Below are positions 10,800 through 21,429 of a stretch of 64,000 nucleotides of DNA, piece after piece; positions within the stretch are counted from its first letter, which is position 1; each line of letters begins with the position of its first letter. The position numbers and the translations under genes are program-made. The stretch is from contig MCGO01000076.1 of assembly GCA_002104985.1 (NCBI GenBank), forward strand, positions 62,001 through 126,000, in the 5' to 3' direction. Source of the stretch: Rhizoclosmatium globosum. Its lineage: Eukaryota > Chytridiomycota > Chytridiomycetes > Chytridiales > Chytriomycetaceae. Under the pieces are notes generated by a model, which was given only the letters and a program-made list of their open reading frames with translations, ran no database searches and was not told the origin of the DNA.

Positions 10800-13603
10800 A
10801 TGTTGCGCAAGGTTGAAACCACTACCACCAAGACCACGATCAAGAAGGCCGATGGAACCTCCAACACAAAGGAGGTCAAGACGATCACCACCCAGTACGA
10901 GGCTATTGCCAAGGCCCTCTTCACATACCCAACTGTTCGCAGAGATGACCAAGTCGATATCCTCCACGGAGTTGAGATCAAGGTGTGTATTCGCTTCTTA
11001 TATTGTCTTTTTGAATGATTTCATTCACTAATCTTGACATCCGAAGGATCCGTGAGTTGTTCCGGTTCCGTTTGATTTGTGCTGATTGGTTGAAACTTGA
11101 CAGTTACCGCCACCTTGAAGACCCTGATGCCCCTGAGACCAAACAGTTTGTAGAGGACCAGGGAAAGCTCTTCCAGGACTTTATCAAGTCCAAGGGCGGT
11201 GATGTTCGCACCAAGTTGGAGGCCCGTTTCACTGAAATGTTTAACTACGAGAGGTAACCTATTTAAATACGGTTCTTGTTATATTTAAACTGTCTTTAGA
11301 TACGGTTTGCCTTTCAAGAAGGGAGACAACTACTATTGTGAGTACCTCAAACGGTCTCTGATGTTCATATGTTAACTGTTCCAACGCTCAACAGACTTCC
11401 ACAACTCTGGTCTCCAACCACAATCTGTTTTGTACACTCAAAAGACAGTTGACGGTGAAGCATCTGTGTTCTTTGATGTGAGATCTTTCAAACTTTGCCA
11501 CACACACTTTTGCTGATGCAAGCTTCAGCCAAACACCTTGTCTCAAGACGGAACTGTATCTCTTTCCACATACAGTTTCTCAGAGTCCGGAAAGCTATTC
11601 GCTTATGCTGTGTATGTTTCCGTCCCAGCCGCAATATGGTCAACTAATGCTGTTTCATTATTTCAGTTCTGACAGCGGTAGTGACTGGGTCAAGATTCAT
11701 GTTCGTGAAGTTGGTGCCGATAAGGACTTGGAAGTAAAGCCTTTGGAATGGTAAGGCTCAGCGTTTTCTGGAGCATGAGTATAACATTCTTCAAAGGGCC
11801 AAGTTCACTGGAATTGAATGGACCCACGATGAAAAGGGTTTCTTTTACAACAGATACCCAGCTCCATCTGTTTCTCTCGACAAGGCTGGAACCGAAACTG
11901 ACGTCTCGAAGAACCAGGCAGTCTACTATCACCGCATTGGAACCGACCAGTCCGAGGATATTGTCATCTACAAAGATCCAGAACACCCAGACTGGGGTTT
12001 CGGAAGCACTGTTTCCGACTGTGGTCGTTACATCATTATTGGAGCCTGGAAGGGAACTCACCCAGAATCGCAAATTTACTACGCGGATCTTGAGAAGCAG
12101 TTTGGAGGAAAGTCTGTTCTTGGTGCGTAAAATAACTTCTATTTGTGGGGGCCAAATAAAATCTAACAAATCAAACAGGCGTCCCGGAGTTCACCACTAT
12201 TGTTGGAGAATGGAAGGGTACTTATGACTGGTATTTAAATGTACCTAACTTGACGTTATTTAACAGTTTTAATAGGATTGCCAACGAAGGAACTGTGTTC
12301 TACTTTGTCACCTCTGACGGTGCTCCAAACAAGAGTGTGGTCAAATATGATGTTGCCCAGCCAGAATTGGTACGTTTTAATAACTCTTAAAGTCATGACT
12401 GACAAAAACCTTGAAGGGTTTCTCTGTCGTTATTCCAGAAGTTGAAACTGCTATCGACTACTATAAGGTTGTCGCCAACAACAAGCTTGTTTTGGTTTAC
12501 TTGCAAGATGTAAAGCATGTTATCAAGGTCCACGATCTTACAACTGGAGAATACTTGCACAACATTGATTTGCCAACTGGATCTGTCATCAAGGGAATCT
12601 CTGGAAGCAAGGTTTGTTTTCATAGACTTTGACTAATAACAATGACTAATGAATCGAATAACAGAGCAAGACAGAAGTTTTCTATAACTTTGGATCGTTC
12701 ATTTCTCCAGGCATCACTAGAAGATTCGATTTTGCTAACGGTCAAGACACGTTGTTCAAGGAGACTATCGTCCCTGGTTTCGACTCCTCTATCTTCGAGG
12801 TCAAGCAAGTCTTCTATCCTTCTGCCGATGGCACCAAGATCCCCATGTATATCTTCCACAAGAAGGGTCTCGAGTTGAACGGCGAGAACCCAGCATTCCA
12901 ATACGCTTATGGAGGATTTAACATCTCCATTCTTCCATCTTTCTCTGTGGCCTGGCTCACTTTTGCCGAGAAATTCAATGGAGTTGTAGCCATTGCTAAC
13001 ATTCGTGGAGGAGGAGAGTACGGTCAAGCATGGCACGATGCTGGACGTCTTTTCAACAAGCAAAACTGTTCCACTGATTTCCAGTATGCCTCTCGATACT
13101 TGATTTCCGAGAAGTACACCAAGCCTGCCAAGCTCGCGATCAACGGAGGTTCAAACGGAGGACTCTTGATTGGTACCGTTTTGAACCAAGCCCCAGAGCT
13201 CTACGGTCTTGGTATTGCTGATGTCGGAGTCCACGACTTGCTCCGTTTCCACAAATTCACTATTGGTCACGCTTGGACAAGTGACTTTGGAAGCCCAGAC
13301 GTCAAGGAGGACTTTGAAAACATTCTCAAGATTTCGCCACTTCACAATGTTGATTCCAAAAAGGCGTACCCAGCTGTTTTGATTGTTACTGGTGACCACG
13401 ATGACCGTGTCGTTCCATTGCACTCTTTGAAGTTGGGAGCTACTATGCAGTACGAGTTGAAGAACAACGCAAAGCCAATTATGATGAGAATCAACTCCAA
13501 GGCTGGTCACGGAGCTGGAAAGAGTATTCAACAGACTATTGAGGAGCTTTCTGATAAGTATACTTACTTGTCGATTACTTTGGATGCACCTTACTTCGAT
13601 TAG
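10800..13603 (+). CDS. Prolyl oligopeptidase (S9A), copy 1, twelve exons
   Basis: This serine peptidase cleaves short peptides after proline in the cytosol. Exons are 10800-10982, 11047-11051 (5 nt), 11104-11253, 11300-11337, 11395-11477, 11529-11611, 11667-11750, 11797-12122, 12179-12230, 12276-12369, 12417-12611 and 12665-13603; phases agree throughout and give 743 residues. The 5-nt exon GATCC supplies the Asp-Pro of the family motif, here DPYRHLEDPDAPETKQF. The beta-propeller follows, then the catalytic alpha/beta-hydrolase domain with the nucleophile in INGGSNGGLLIG, the acid in VTGDHDDRVVPLHS and the histidine in KAGHGAGKSIQQ. An N-terminal extension of about 30 residues rich in Thr and Lys precedes the usual start of the family. 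No signal peptide is visible. A nearly identical copy lies at 27849. Confidence 0.97.
11047..11051 (+). other. 5-nt internal micro-exon of prolyl oligopeptidase copy 1
   Basis: The exon is GATCC between CCGAAG and GTGAGT. Intron 10983-11046 is 64 nt and intron 11052-11103 is 52 nt. Skipping it leaves the reading frame broken after EIK; including it restores Asp-Pro-Tyr-Arg, the strongly conserved start of the family. The same arrangement exists in copy 2 at 28094-28098. Confidence 0.9.
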
Positions 13604-13625
13604 ATAATCTATAGTTCGTTGACTA

Positions 13626-13631
13626 AATAAA
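13626..13631 (+). terminator. AATAAA polyadenylation signal of prolyl oligopeptidase copy 1
   Basis: The hexamer lies 22 bp after the TAG stop codon. Confidence 0.6.
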
Positions 13632-13808
13632 GCAGCAGAATTTTTACAAATTAAAGATACATTTGAGAAGCAGGAGCTTCAAGAACTGAAGAAAAATGTG
13701 TCAGACACAAATTGGAGCTCAAAAATTACATTGCATCCTGTTTGCTGTGCACAAAAGTTTCATCTCGAACCAGGACACCTTTGAAGTCAACACCAACGTC
13801 CACACAAG

Positions 13809-14757
13809 ATGCTCTCCACCTTCGCTGTACCTTCTATTCACGACTACAAGCCAGTTATATCAACACCTTCATCCACAATCCCAAGAGCAATTGAGCCACA
13901 CTTTGATTCAGACTCACTTCAGCCAAACTTGACTCCAGTCACGTCTCCATCCTCATCGTCAAGCTCAAGAACATCTTCTCCAGAGATTAAGTGGGATCCC
14001 CTTGAAACACTTGCAATGGCCGCAACAGGGGTGCCAAAGCTCGACTTTGACGATGCCCCCGTTCACCAGAAGCGGCAAGAGCAGCCTGCAAAGCCATATG
14101 AATGCTTAGAGTGCGGTAAATCGTTCAGATCTAGACATGTATGTAGTGATAGTGTCGATTAGCCACAGTTTCACCCCTTCCAATTACTTCTTGCTAACCC
14201 AAACAATACTTCTAAACAGGCGCTACAAATCCACATCCGTACACATACTGGCGAGAGACCACACGTTTGCACACTATGTTCCGCTCGATTTGCAGACTCT
14301 TCCAATCTGATAACCCATCAACGAACACACACTGGGTTGAAACCATTCCGTTGCCTCACATGTGATACACGGTTCGCACATCATTCTGCTCTTATTAGAC
14401 ATAGTGAGTTGTACCCGAATCTCTTTATTAAGATTGAGTCTGTGTCTAACTTTTTAAATGCTTTAGTTCGGATACATACGGGAGAACGGCCATTTAAATG
14501 CGATGTATGTCCATCAGCTTATACTCAGGTATGAAGAGTTGAATCTGAATTTTACCTGGAGTGCTAAGTTTTTTGATAATCAGGCATCCGACTTGAAACG
14601 TCACAAATCGATTCACACTAATAGCAAACCGTTCAAATGCGGCACCTGTCAATCTTCATTTAGTTCCGCTTCATCTCTTTCTCTCCATGAGCGCAAACAT
14701 GCCCCTTCAAGTCCAGTGCGGAACCCAATCATGAGTGTCAGTGCCCTCATAGATTAA
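13809..14757 (+). CDS. C2H2 zinc-finger protein, five fingers
   Basis: This is a probable DNA-binding regulator. The chosen start [10 protein letters not shown] at 13809 precedes a Ser/Thr/Pro-rich N-terminus. Fingers read [76 protein letters not shown] and [19 protein letters not shown]. They are joined by classical linkers such as HTGERP and HTGLKP. Introns fall within finger 1 (about 14139-14220), between fingers 3 and 4 (about 14402-14466) and within finger 4 (about 14530-14582). The protein ends [11 protein letters not shown]2H2 arrays of this kind are common and the target cannot be predicted. It sits 205 bp downstream of prolyl oligopeptidase on the same strand. Confidence 0.9.
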
Positions 14758-14775
14758 ACCCCCCAACAATATCAA

Positions 14776-14781
14776 AATAAA
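14776..14781 (+). terminator. AATAAA polyadenylation signal of the C2H2 gene
   Basis: It lies 18 bp after the stop codon of the zinc-finger gene; the convergent minus-strand gene ends 47 bp further on. Confidence 0.5.
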
Positions 14782-14827
14782 GTAAACTCGTTTATTCCTA
14801 CAAAAAAAAATACAAACAACGCCATCC

Positions 14828-15719
14828 TCACTGAAGTGGCACCAAACACTCCAAACTAGCACCCTCCAAAAAGTTAAGCACAGCTTCATCCACCTCCCCC
14901 TTCTTCCCCGCCTTCTCCACCTTCCAAAACGACTTCAAAGGACATCCAAACTCTTTGTACACGGAGACAAGCTTCTCGTCGCCGTACATGACTTGCACGG
15001 TTCCCAGCACTTGACTCAAGATCTTGAGGATCGAGAGATCGCCGTCGTCGCTTTCTGTGAGTGGGGTGAGGAGGGTTTGGAGGAAGGGGAGGGAGAAGGA
15101 GGATGGGAGGTCTGCATAGACGACGCCGTAAAAGATTCCAAAGTATTTGTTGGTTTGGGGTGTGGCGGTTGCTGGTGGGAGAATATGGCGTTTTGTGAAT
15201 GATTTGATACTACATTGCGTTTGTATGGATTAAATGACGCGAGTTTGGAAGTCGGGATGGGGTTTACCATTCTTGAACGTCGTCCACGGAGACAACGAGA
15301 CCTTTCACCAGTTCGGGGAATAGCATGGCTGTGCGAGCGACAGCACCTCCTCCGCGAGTAAACGACTCTGTTACAAGTGCGTCAAGCATCTGGCTGACAA
15401 ACTTCTTGGCGGATGATTCGGTTGAAGGGGAAGTGTAAGCTGCATAATTTTGAAACTGAGCAAGAATTGTAGGTTGATCAAATGTTTGGAACCAGTTGTT
15501 TAACGTTTCCGTGACAGCTGCAGATTGTTTGGATTCTTCGATTGCGGTTTGTTCACGTTGTTCGGGTTGTTCGATTGGAGTTGGAATATCAGCAGCTTCT
15601 GGGACACACAGAGTTGCTGAAGATGGTGCTGCTTCGATAGAAGCTGCCTTCACATCCGCTGTATCGAGTGGCGCTGGGTCTGTCACCACAACGGGCGGCT
15701 GCTCTTGCGTGTCTGCCAT
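14828..15719 (-). CDS. Unknown helical-domain protein, paralogue of the 9213-10679 gene
   Basis: The start is MADTQEQPPVVV at 15719. A short acidic, Ala/Pro/Glu-rich N-terminus is followed by LNNWFQTFDQPTILAQFQNY and GGGAVARTAMLFPELVKGL. An intron (about 15214-15270) leads to SIKSFTKR and NKYFGIFYGVVYADLPS, and the protein ends LEGASLECLVPLQ. These match the C-terminal domain of the gene at 9213 (WFREFNPAQFQNSLKY, AVAHTARLLPTLI, YKYFGILYGALLT, NGLECLIFL). The three RLTAKDLL-like motifs of that gene are absent here. No known family is recognised beyond a helical-repeat, MIF4G-like impression. The pair lies about 4 kb apart in inverted orientation, with prolyl oligopeptidase and a zinc-finger gene between them. 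Confidence 0.78.
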
Positions 15720-15833
15720 TGTCAGGGGAATAATTGTCAAAAGAATAATTCGTTTATTGCATGGAAGACGGCAGCAAAATCTCAATTCATAACATCCTAT
15801 CACAAAATATAAACAACGGGTAAAATACAAAAA

Positions 15834-16574
15834 TCAATCCAATCTTACATATGTTCTCTCCCCGCCAGAACCCAAAAACACCTCCTTCACTCCACCAGCC
15901 CCAGAACTCCAAAGCAAATACAAAACATAAACACAAGTCGCACCGTTCCCCAACAAAACAAGACCAACCACCCACCCGATCGTAGCAACAACACTCTTCG
16001 GCCCCTCCCTCACCACAACATACAAAATCACAAGCTGAACACCCACAAGAACATCTACAAACGTAACAAGAGACCACGTGTCGTTCAAAATGAAGTCAAA
16101 CCCTGGATCCCCGGAGTCCAACGCTTTCACGCATATTCCAATAAACACAACAAGAGTTATCGCGGTGTAAACTCCGAGCACACGTTTACTGATCACCCCG
16201 TTTAAAGCGTGTGTGGATGGATCTGTGGATTGAGAATGTGGAAGCAATGCGGCACGGATGGATGGGCTGTCGATGGATAGAATCCAGTAGATGAACAAGG
16301 GAACTGTGAATACGTTTCCGAGGAAGAAGCAACATGCACAGAGAAGGATGGATGTGGCTGTGTTATTGCTGCGGGATGCAACGTAGGGGAATATGAAGGG
16401 GAAGGCTGTTATGTAGTCGATTAGGGCGGAGGTTGCCCAGGCGTTTGAGAGGATGTGTTGGAAGCCGGTGGAGAGTGGGACTGTTGCTATGGCGTTGAAG
16501 AGGAGGGTTGCGAAGTAGATTGTTGGTGTGAGAAGCGCGAGGGAGAGGAGTCCTTTGGCTAAGGTTGCTATCAT
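15834..16574 (-). CDS. Multipass membrane protein, possibly DUF1475-like
   Basis: This single-exon gene encodes 246 residues starting MIATLAKGLLSLALL. About seven hydrophobic segments are visible, for example IYFATLLFNAIATV, LLCACCFFLGNVFTVPLFIYW, VLGVYTAITLVVFIGICV, FVDVLVGVQLVILYVVV and VGLVLLGNGATCVYVLYLL. The arrangement of NDTWSLVTFVDV, a charged REGPKS loop and LGNGATCVYVLYLLW resembles the weakly characterised DUF1475 family, but I cannot confirm it by eye. No catalytic or transport motif is evident. It lies between two other minus-strand genes without a shared theme. Confidence 0.7.
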   Translation of the reverse strand: MIATLAKGLLSLALLTPTIYFATLLFNAIATVPLSTGFQHILSNAWATSALIDYITAFPFIFPYVASRSNNTATSILLCACCFFLGNVFTVPLFIYWILSIDSPSIRAALLPHSQSTDPSTHALNGVISKRVLGVYTAITLVVFIGICVKALDSGDPGFDFILNDTWSLVTFVDVLVGVQLVILYVVVREGPKSVVATIGWVVGLVLLGNGATCVYVLYLLWSSGAGGVKEVFLGSGGERTYVRLD

Positions 16575-16714
16575 TGTGTTCAGATTTCAAATCTTCCTTT
16601 CCTTCGATTCTAATTTCCCACATATAAAACTGAGATCCTTTCCTTTGTTTTTATTTCTAACTTGAATTGATATGATATGTATATAACCTTGGCGTAAGAG
16701 AGGGGGGAATATTC

Positions 16715-17578
16715 CTACTTCATTTCCACATGAACAGACGACGCATTGTGTCTCAATACAGTTCCAGGATGAACAGCCACGAACGCAAACATGGCAATAA
16801 TCATCAACCCAAAGTCGAACACGTACATGTAGTTCTCATTGGTAGCAATCGGCCCAGAGAACCCATTCGCAAACTCAATAATTCTAAACACAGACCGAAT
16901 ACAAACAGCCCCTCCAGAAATCATAAGCGTAAAGAAAATACGCTTCCAATTCGCAGAAAGCTCCGAAGGATGCACATCCCCCTTCCCCTCCAACGTTGTC
17001 GCCCTCCTATAAAACACAATCGCAAGCGCCAAATACGCAAAGAACGAAACCATCTGCAACGCAATCCCCGCCAACAAAATATTCGTCCCCAAATCAATCT
17101 GCGCCGGCGTCGGCGTCGGAAGCAACAAAAACGCCGACCCGCCACACTGCACAATAAACGTAATCACATCCGAAACGACGAAAATCCGCGTGATCAGGTA
17201 GTGCTTTATCGGGCTTGCACTCGGGTACGAGAAGTGGATGATCTTTTCGAGCATGACGTATTGCGTTGCGGCTACGAGTGTTGGGCCGAGGATGATGAAT
17301 GCTTGTTGGGAGGAGTATTTTGCGGTTGTGAAGGGGTCTTGGATGGCGATGATTCGGATGATGTAGCCTAAGGTTTCGAGGAGGCAGCCGACGATTGCGG
17401 CGGCCATGTACCAGGTGCGGTAGCGGACTGCGAGGCCGACGTGGGCGATGAGGATGATGGACCATAGTGCGGCGCCCATGTATGCCAGCTCAACCATGGG
17501 CTTTGTGCCGAAGGGGGTGTATGCAAAGTTGGGGGACCCGTCGGGGAGGTAGAGGTCGACGCCTGTTCTGTTCTTCAT
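16715..17578 (-). CDS. RTA1-like protein (seven-transmembrane, lipid-translocating exporter family)
   Basis: This fungal membrane family includes RTA1 and RSB1, linked to resistance to azoles, 7-aminocholesterol and sphingoid bases. The start MKNRTGVDLYLPDG at 17578 is preferred over a further upstream in-frame ATG at 17800, because the family begins with a short luminal segment before the first helix. Seven hydrophobic segments follow (for example ALWSIILIAHVGLAV, MAAAIVGCLLETLGYIIRI and AFIILGPTLVAATQYVML). Family features include ETLGYIIRI, IFVVSDVITFIVQCGGS and RSVFRIIEFANG. The length of 287 residues is typical. There is no intron. Confidence 0.92.
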   Translation of the reverse strand: MKNRTGVDLYLPDGSPNFAYTPFGTKPMVELAYMGAALWSIILIAHVGLAVRYRTWYMAAAIVGCLLETLGYIIRIIAIQDPFTTAKYSSQQAFIILGPTLVAATQYVMLEKIIHFSYPSASPIKHYLITRIFVVSDVITFIVQCGGSAFLLLPTPTPAQIDLGTNILLAGIALQMVSFFAYLALAIVFYRRATTLEGKGDVHPSELSANWKRIFFTLMISGGAVCIRSVFRIIEFANGFSGPIATNENYMYVFDFGLMIIAMFAFVAVHPGTVLRHNASSVHVEMK

Positions 17579-17870
17579 CGGTGTGCTTCGACAGTGGTTG
17601 TTTGGCAAGGCAAGGGGGGATTTGAGGGTGTTATATTTTTGAGATCGAATTTGTCTCAACAGATTGAAAATCAAATTTGATTTGAGCATAAAATCTCCAC
17701 GTCCAACCCACGACAAATAACTGTGCAACCTGCCAATTTGTAATTGACATGCTTCACAATTTGTTGGTGATGCCACAATTACACATAAATATCTTTTCAA
17801 ACAACCCAGGTTTATTACAATTTTACATCAATCCTTTCCTCCACCATACCTACAACCAAAAACAACTGGA

Positions 17871-19008
17871 TCACTTCCTTCCACTCCCCACCCGTTCTTG
17901 AGGTGTTCCACCAGGAGTCCTTGGAATCAATGTCCGTCTCAATCGAATACTTGGAATTTCTTTAATCAAGCTAGTAGGGTTGGGTCTACACGGCATGGAT
18001 AAGTCGTTCTTCAATCTAAAACCCTGAGAGACTTACAAATCAACTGGCAAGACAGCGGCTTGTTTGGTGGATGCACGAAGGACACGAGGTTCCGGTTCTG
18101 AGCTGTTATGCCAAGGAGGTTGAATGTTTTCAAGGTTGATTTCATCATCCTTATTATCTGCAGTTTGTTTTCGTTGATTTGTGTTTGCAGGTGCCGTGAA
18201 TCTGGTTTTTAAGGTTCGTTAACGGGGTCTTTTTCGAATTATGCTCTCCGTCATTCAGAACCTCCTTTCGATTGAGAATTTGTTCGCTTCGTTCACACAG
18301 CGAATCGGCTCGCGATTGATTTTGAAGCCTCACTCTCAATCTCTGAATAAACACTCACTTGACGTCCAAACCAACCACCGTCGAATCCGCCGCAGAATCT
18401 TTTACAGAGACCGTCTTCTCTTTTGACATTTGCATGCGTTTCACTTTCCCAAGCAGTTCAGAGAGGACGTCTGACATTCCGTGGGTAGCTGGTTCAGTGG
18501 CGGCAGGTTTTGCGGGAAGGGCGGGTAGTTTGAGTGAGGGATGCATAGGTGGGGCTGGGGGAGCTGGCGGAGGAGGAGGAGGTGGTGGTGGTGGTGGAGC
18601 GGCTGTAGAAGGAGCGAGTGCAGATGCTGGAGTTGTAGGTGTATTGACAGTATTGGTAGTAGGTCGAGGTAGGACCCCAGTAGAAGCAGTACTAGTTGAA
18701 AGCAGCAAAGCCACGTTTTCCTCGAGACTCCTAATTCTTTGTTCAATTGAATTCGTGGATTCGGACGCGTCGTTGTTTGATGTTGAGTTGGTCGTGACAG
18801 TGACACAGCAAGTTGTGTCCGAATCAGTCGTCGCCAACAAGTACTTTGCAATTGAAACGACAAAGTAAACGGTGGCTGAACTTGAAAGTGCGAATGAAAA
18901 GACAAGGACAAAGACTGAAAGAAGGTCGGTCTTTGTTGGAGTTGCTGTTGGAGTGGGTGAAGTGTCCATTTGGTTGAGAGGAAGATTCTCGACTTCTTTC
19001 AACTTCAC
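17871..19008 (-). CDS. Membrane-anchored polyproline protein, MTFR1-like (mitochondrial fission regulator) candidate
   Basis: Three exons (18359-19008, 18037-18201, 17871-17985) encode 309 residues. A hydrophobic segment near residues 30-58 (LLSVFVLVFSFALSS onward) is followed by a short coiled coil (IEQRIRSLEENVALLL), a run of eleven prolines, MSDVLSELLGKVKRMQM, and a C-terminus with IPSIRLRRTLIPRTPGGTP. The order coiled coil, polyproline, DVL-x-KVK helix and basic -PGGTP- tail recalls the animal MTFR1 family, which acts at mitochondria. That resemblance is from memory of the family layout and is tentative. The ATG at 19008 is 8 bp from the stop of the upstream RNase P gene; a second in-frame ATG (MDTSPTPTATP) at 18969 could be the real start. 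Confidence 0.55.
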
Positions 19009-19016
19009 TGAATTCT

Positions 19017-19615
19017 TTATTCATCTTTATCACCAACAACTACAACTCCTTCGCGCTCTGTGAAGAGAACATGTGCGGGATTGCACGGCAGCGATTTGTC
19101 CAGGCCACACGTGTTGCATGTCGTTCGTACCACTGCGTGTTGGCTCCCTTTTGAATAGTTGTATTAGTGAAGAGAACAGAGACAGAGAAGCCAAGTACAT
19201 TCAGTGTCCACGTCGACGGTGCTTGTGAAACCAGGAACAAGAATCGAGTCGCATCGTTTGCAGATTGTTCGTTTGACGGATGGATCCCTGTCAGTCAGTC
19301 AGTCATCAGTCAGAGTATGAGTGAGTGAGTGAGTGACTAAATCCAAAGAACGCACATTCGAAGCACCATTCGACCTGCCACGCCCTTCAACGTTCGTGAA
19401 TAGAACCGGCTTAGACTTTGTTGGCTTGAAAGTGTTGATTTGGATGGTGCTGAAGTTGAAGCTGAAGTTGAACTAGAACTAGAACTAGAACTAGAACTAG
19501 ACAGAGTCGACAAAAGAGTCGCGGCTTGATACAAATAGTTCATGCGCATCAATGCATCTCGCCCTGTTACACTCTTTTCGTTCTGTCGCTTGTTGTTCTT
19601 GGATGTTCGTCCCAT
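19017..19615 (-). CDS. RPR2: RNase P/MRP subunit RPP21/RPR2-like
   Basis: This protein subunit of nuclear RNase P helps process the 5' end of tRNA precursors. Exons 19356-19615, 19199-19287 and 19017-19147 encode 159 residues. The helical N-terminus RDALMRMNYLYQAATLLS and the helix LSRFYSRTLKGVAGRMVLR match the family. After DPSVKRTICKRCDSILVPG comes a zinc ribbon with the cysteine pairs CKRC and CNTC (VVRTTCNTCGLDKSLPC). An 11-serine run coded by a TCTAGT hexamer repeat interrupts the first helix-rich part, which is unusual. Intron 1 (19288-19355) consists largely of tetranucleotide repeats. The start ATG at 19615 faces the YHYH gene 178 bp away. Confidence 0.92.
19288..19355. repeat. Tetranucleotide microsatellite filling RPR2 intron 1
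   Basis: Tandem CAGT and GAGT units occupy most of this 68-nt intron. Length variation would change the intron but not the protein. Confidence 0.7.
19470..19501. repeat. Hexanucleotide repeat coding for polyserine
   Basis: Five consecutive copies of GAACTA on the plus strand (TCTAGT in the coding sense) encode a serine run in the RPR2 protein. Confidence 0.8.
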
Positions 19616-19793
19616 TTGTCTTTGTTTTTTTGGAAGATAGAAATTGAAGATTAAAAAGAAGATAAATTATGACAGTCACAGAAAGGATAGAGGATTTAAG
19701 AGATAAATCGCCTAAAAAACAACGAATCCATTCAACGAGATTCTGACAATTCGGCACCAAAACAAAGAAAACAGTCACGAAAATTATCCTGCC

Positions 19794-21331
19794 ATGACGA
19801 GAACTGGCTCCATCGCTCTTGTGGGCCTTATCATTTCGTTCGCGTTCATTCGCCACGTCTCCGCTGGATGTGTGGCGTCAAGCTCACAGTGCTCTCATGA
19901 TGGTTCTTCGGGCTATGTGGACCTGTCTGGAATCACGTACAGTTCCTCCACTGGAAAGTTTTCCGGTAGCATCGTCACAAATCAGGTACATCTAGCTAGT
20001 TGAATATAGCTCTGCGTGGCAGCTCTACTGCCTTCATGAATGGAAGCTAACTTTGTATCTTCCCAACTAGTGCCCGAACTACGTGTACAGTAACTACAGT
20101 TACTCTGGAGCTACATACACATCTCAAGGCGGCGCCATGCCCACGTACGTGTCACTCCATCCATACCCAACATCCACGTCTGCTTGTAGATGTTTTGTTT
20201 TGACAGCCCTCCCTCTCATCCACAAAACAAAAACCTGACAATTCTTCACCTCCAAAACTACAGATGCACAACAGTAAACATCCAACAATACACCGGCCCC
20301 ATCGCCGCCCCACTCCGCCAATCCGTCGGCTACACAATCGCCGGCCAAAACATATTCGGACCCATGGACAACGGCTTCACAACCGGCTCCGCATGCTCCA
20401 CATCCCAAGGCTCCTGCGACGCCGGCACAGACGTATACGTGTGCATGACGCAGCTGGCGCAACAGTGTGGATCGTCGTTCGAGCCGTGGATGGGTCTGGA
20501 TGTGTGTGGCGGGCATGCGTCGCCGTATCATAATCATCAGGATCCACTGTGTTTGTATGATCATGCTGCGAGTGGGCATTCGCCGTTGGTTGGGTTTGCG
20601 TTGGATGGGTATGGGATATATGGGGTGAAGGAGGCGACGTATTCGTTTCCGACGGATTTGGATTGGTGTGGAGGGTGAGGGCTTCTTTTTTTTGTTTTAT
20701 TAGGATTGTGCTTGGTTGTTGGAGGGAGTACGTTGGTGCTGACTTAAGTTCTTAGACATACCGGGGTTGTACCTGCGTTCACGTTGAATGGCGTCACGTA
20801 TCCTAGTACTTCTGTGTATCATTACCATATTCAGACGAATGCGCCGTTCACGTTGGGGTGTTATGGGCCAGCGAGCAGGTAAATTGAGAAATCTCTCGCG
20901 AGCTTGATTTCGACTAACACTTGCAAAAAAAAGCTATGCAGTATGCGCGGCAATGTATTCCACTTGTGGAACCGGGTACTCGACGTTAACTGGGACAGGT
21001 GGATGCAGTTACAGTTACGATACTGATTGCCCGTGCTTTGGGTAGGCCTGATCGTCTTCACATCCTCATAATTAACTTGATGATACTTTTTAGATCTGCG
21101 TTGACGTACACAAAGAATCAAATGTGCGGTGTGTCAACGACAGTTCCCGCAGCTATTACATACACACCATGGGGGTCCAGCAGCGGAGGGTTGAGTGGCG
21201 GTGCTATTGCAGGGATTGTGATTGGAAGTATTATTGGGTTTGTGGCGTTGATTGGAGTTGGGTTGTTTATTCGAAACCGTATGGGAAAGACACGGACTGT
21301 TCCTTTGAAGAGTGAAGGAGAGGGGAAGTGA
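19794..21331 (+). CDS. YHYH-domain surface protein with signal peptide and C-terminal membrane anchor
   Basis: The start MTRTGSIALVGLIISF at 19794 begins a signal peptide ending near VSAG. Six exons follow, split by introns at about 19986-20070, 20145-20263, 20678-20757, 20878-20934 and 21041-21094. The mature protein is rich in Cys, Gly, Ser and Tyr. It contains HASPYHNHQDPLCLYDH, GFALDGYGIYGVKEA and the name-giving VYHYHIQTNAPFTLGC of the YHYH family. Near the C-terminus a Gly/Ser linker precedes the helix IAGIVIGSIIGFVALIGVG and a basic tail NRMGKTR, so it is a type I membrane protein. The biochemical function of the family is not established. Repeated His and conserved Asp suggest metal binding, which is an inference. 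Confidence 0.88.
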
Positions 21332-21429
21332 TATCTGAGAAAGCAGACTGGGGCTGGTTGGATATGTTTATTTGTGTTTTAATGTTAAGGGTTTGAAATA
21401 GATTTTGATTTGAACTCATTAATTTTTAA

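Noticed and set aside
16730..17371. 213-codon plus-strand frame opposite the RTA1-like gene
   Set aside because: Its Arg/His/Asn-rich composition is that of an antisense shadow of a membrane protein gene; no domain is present.
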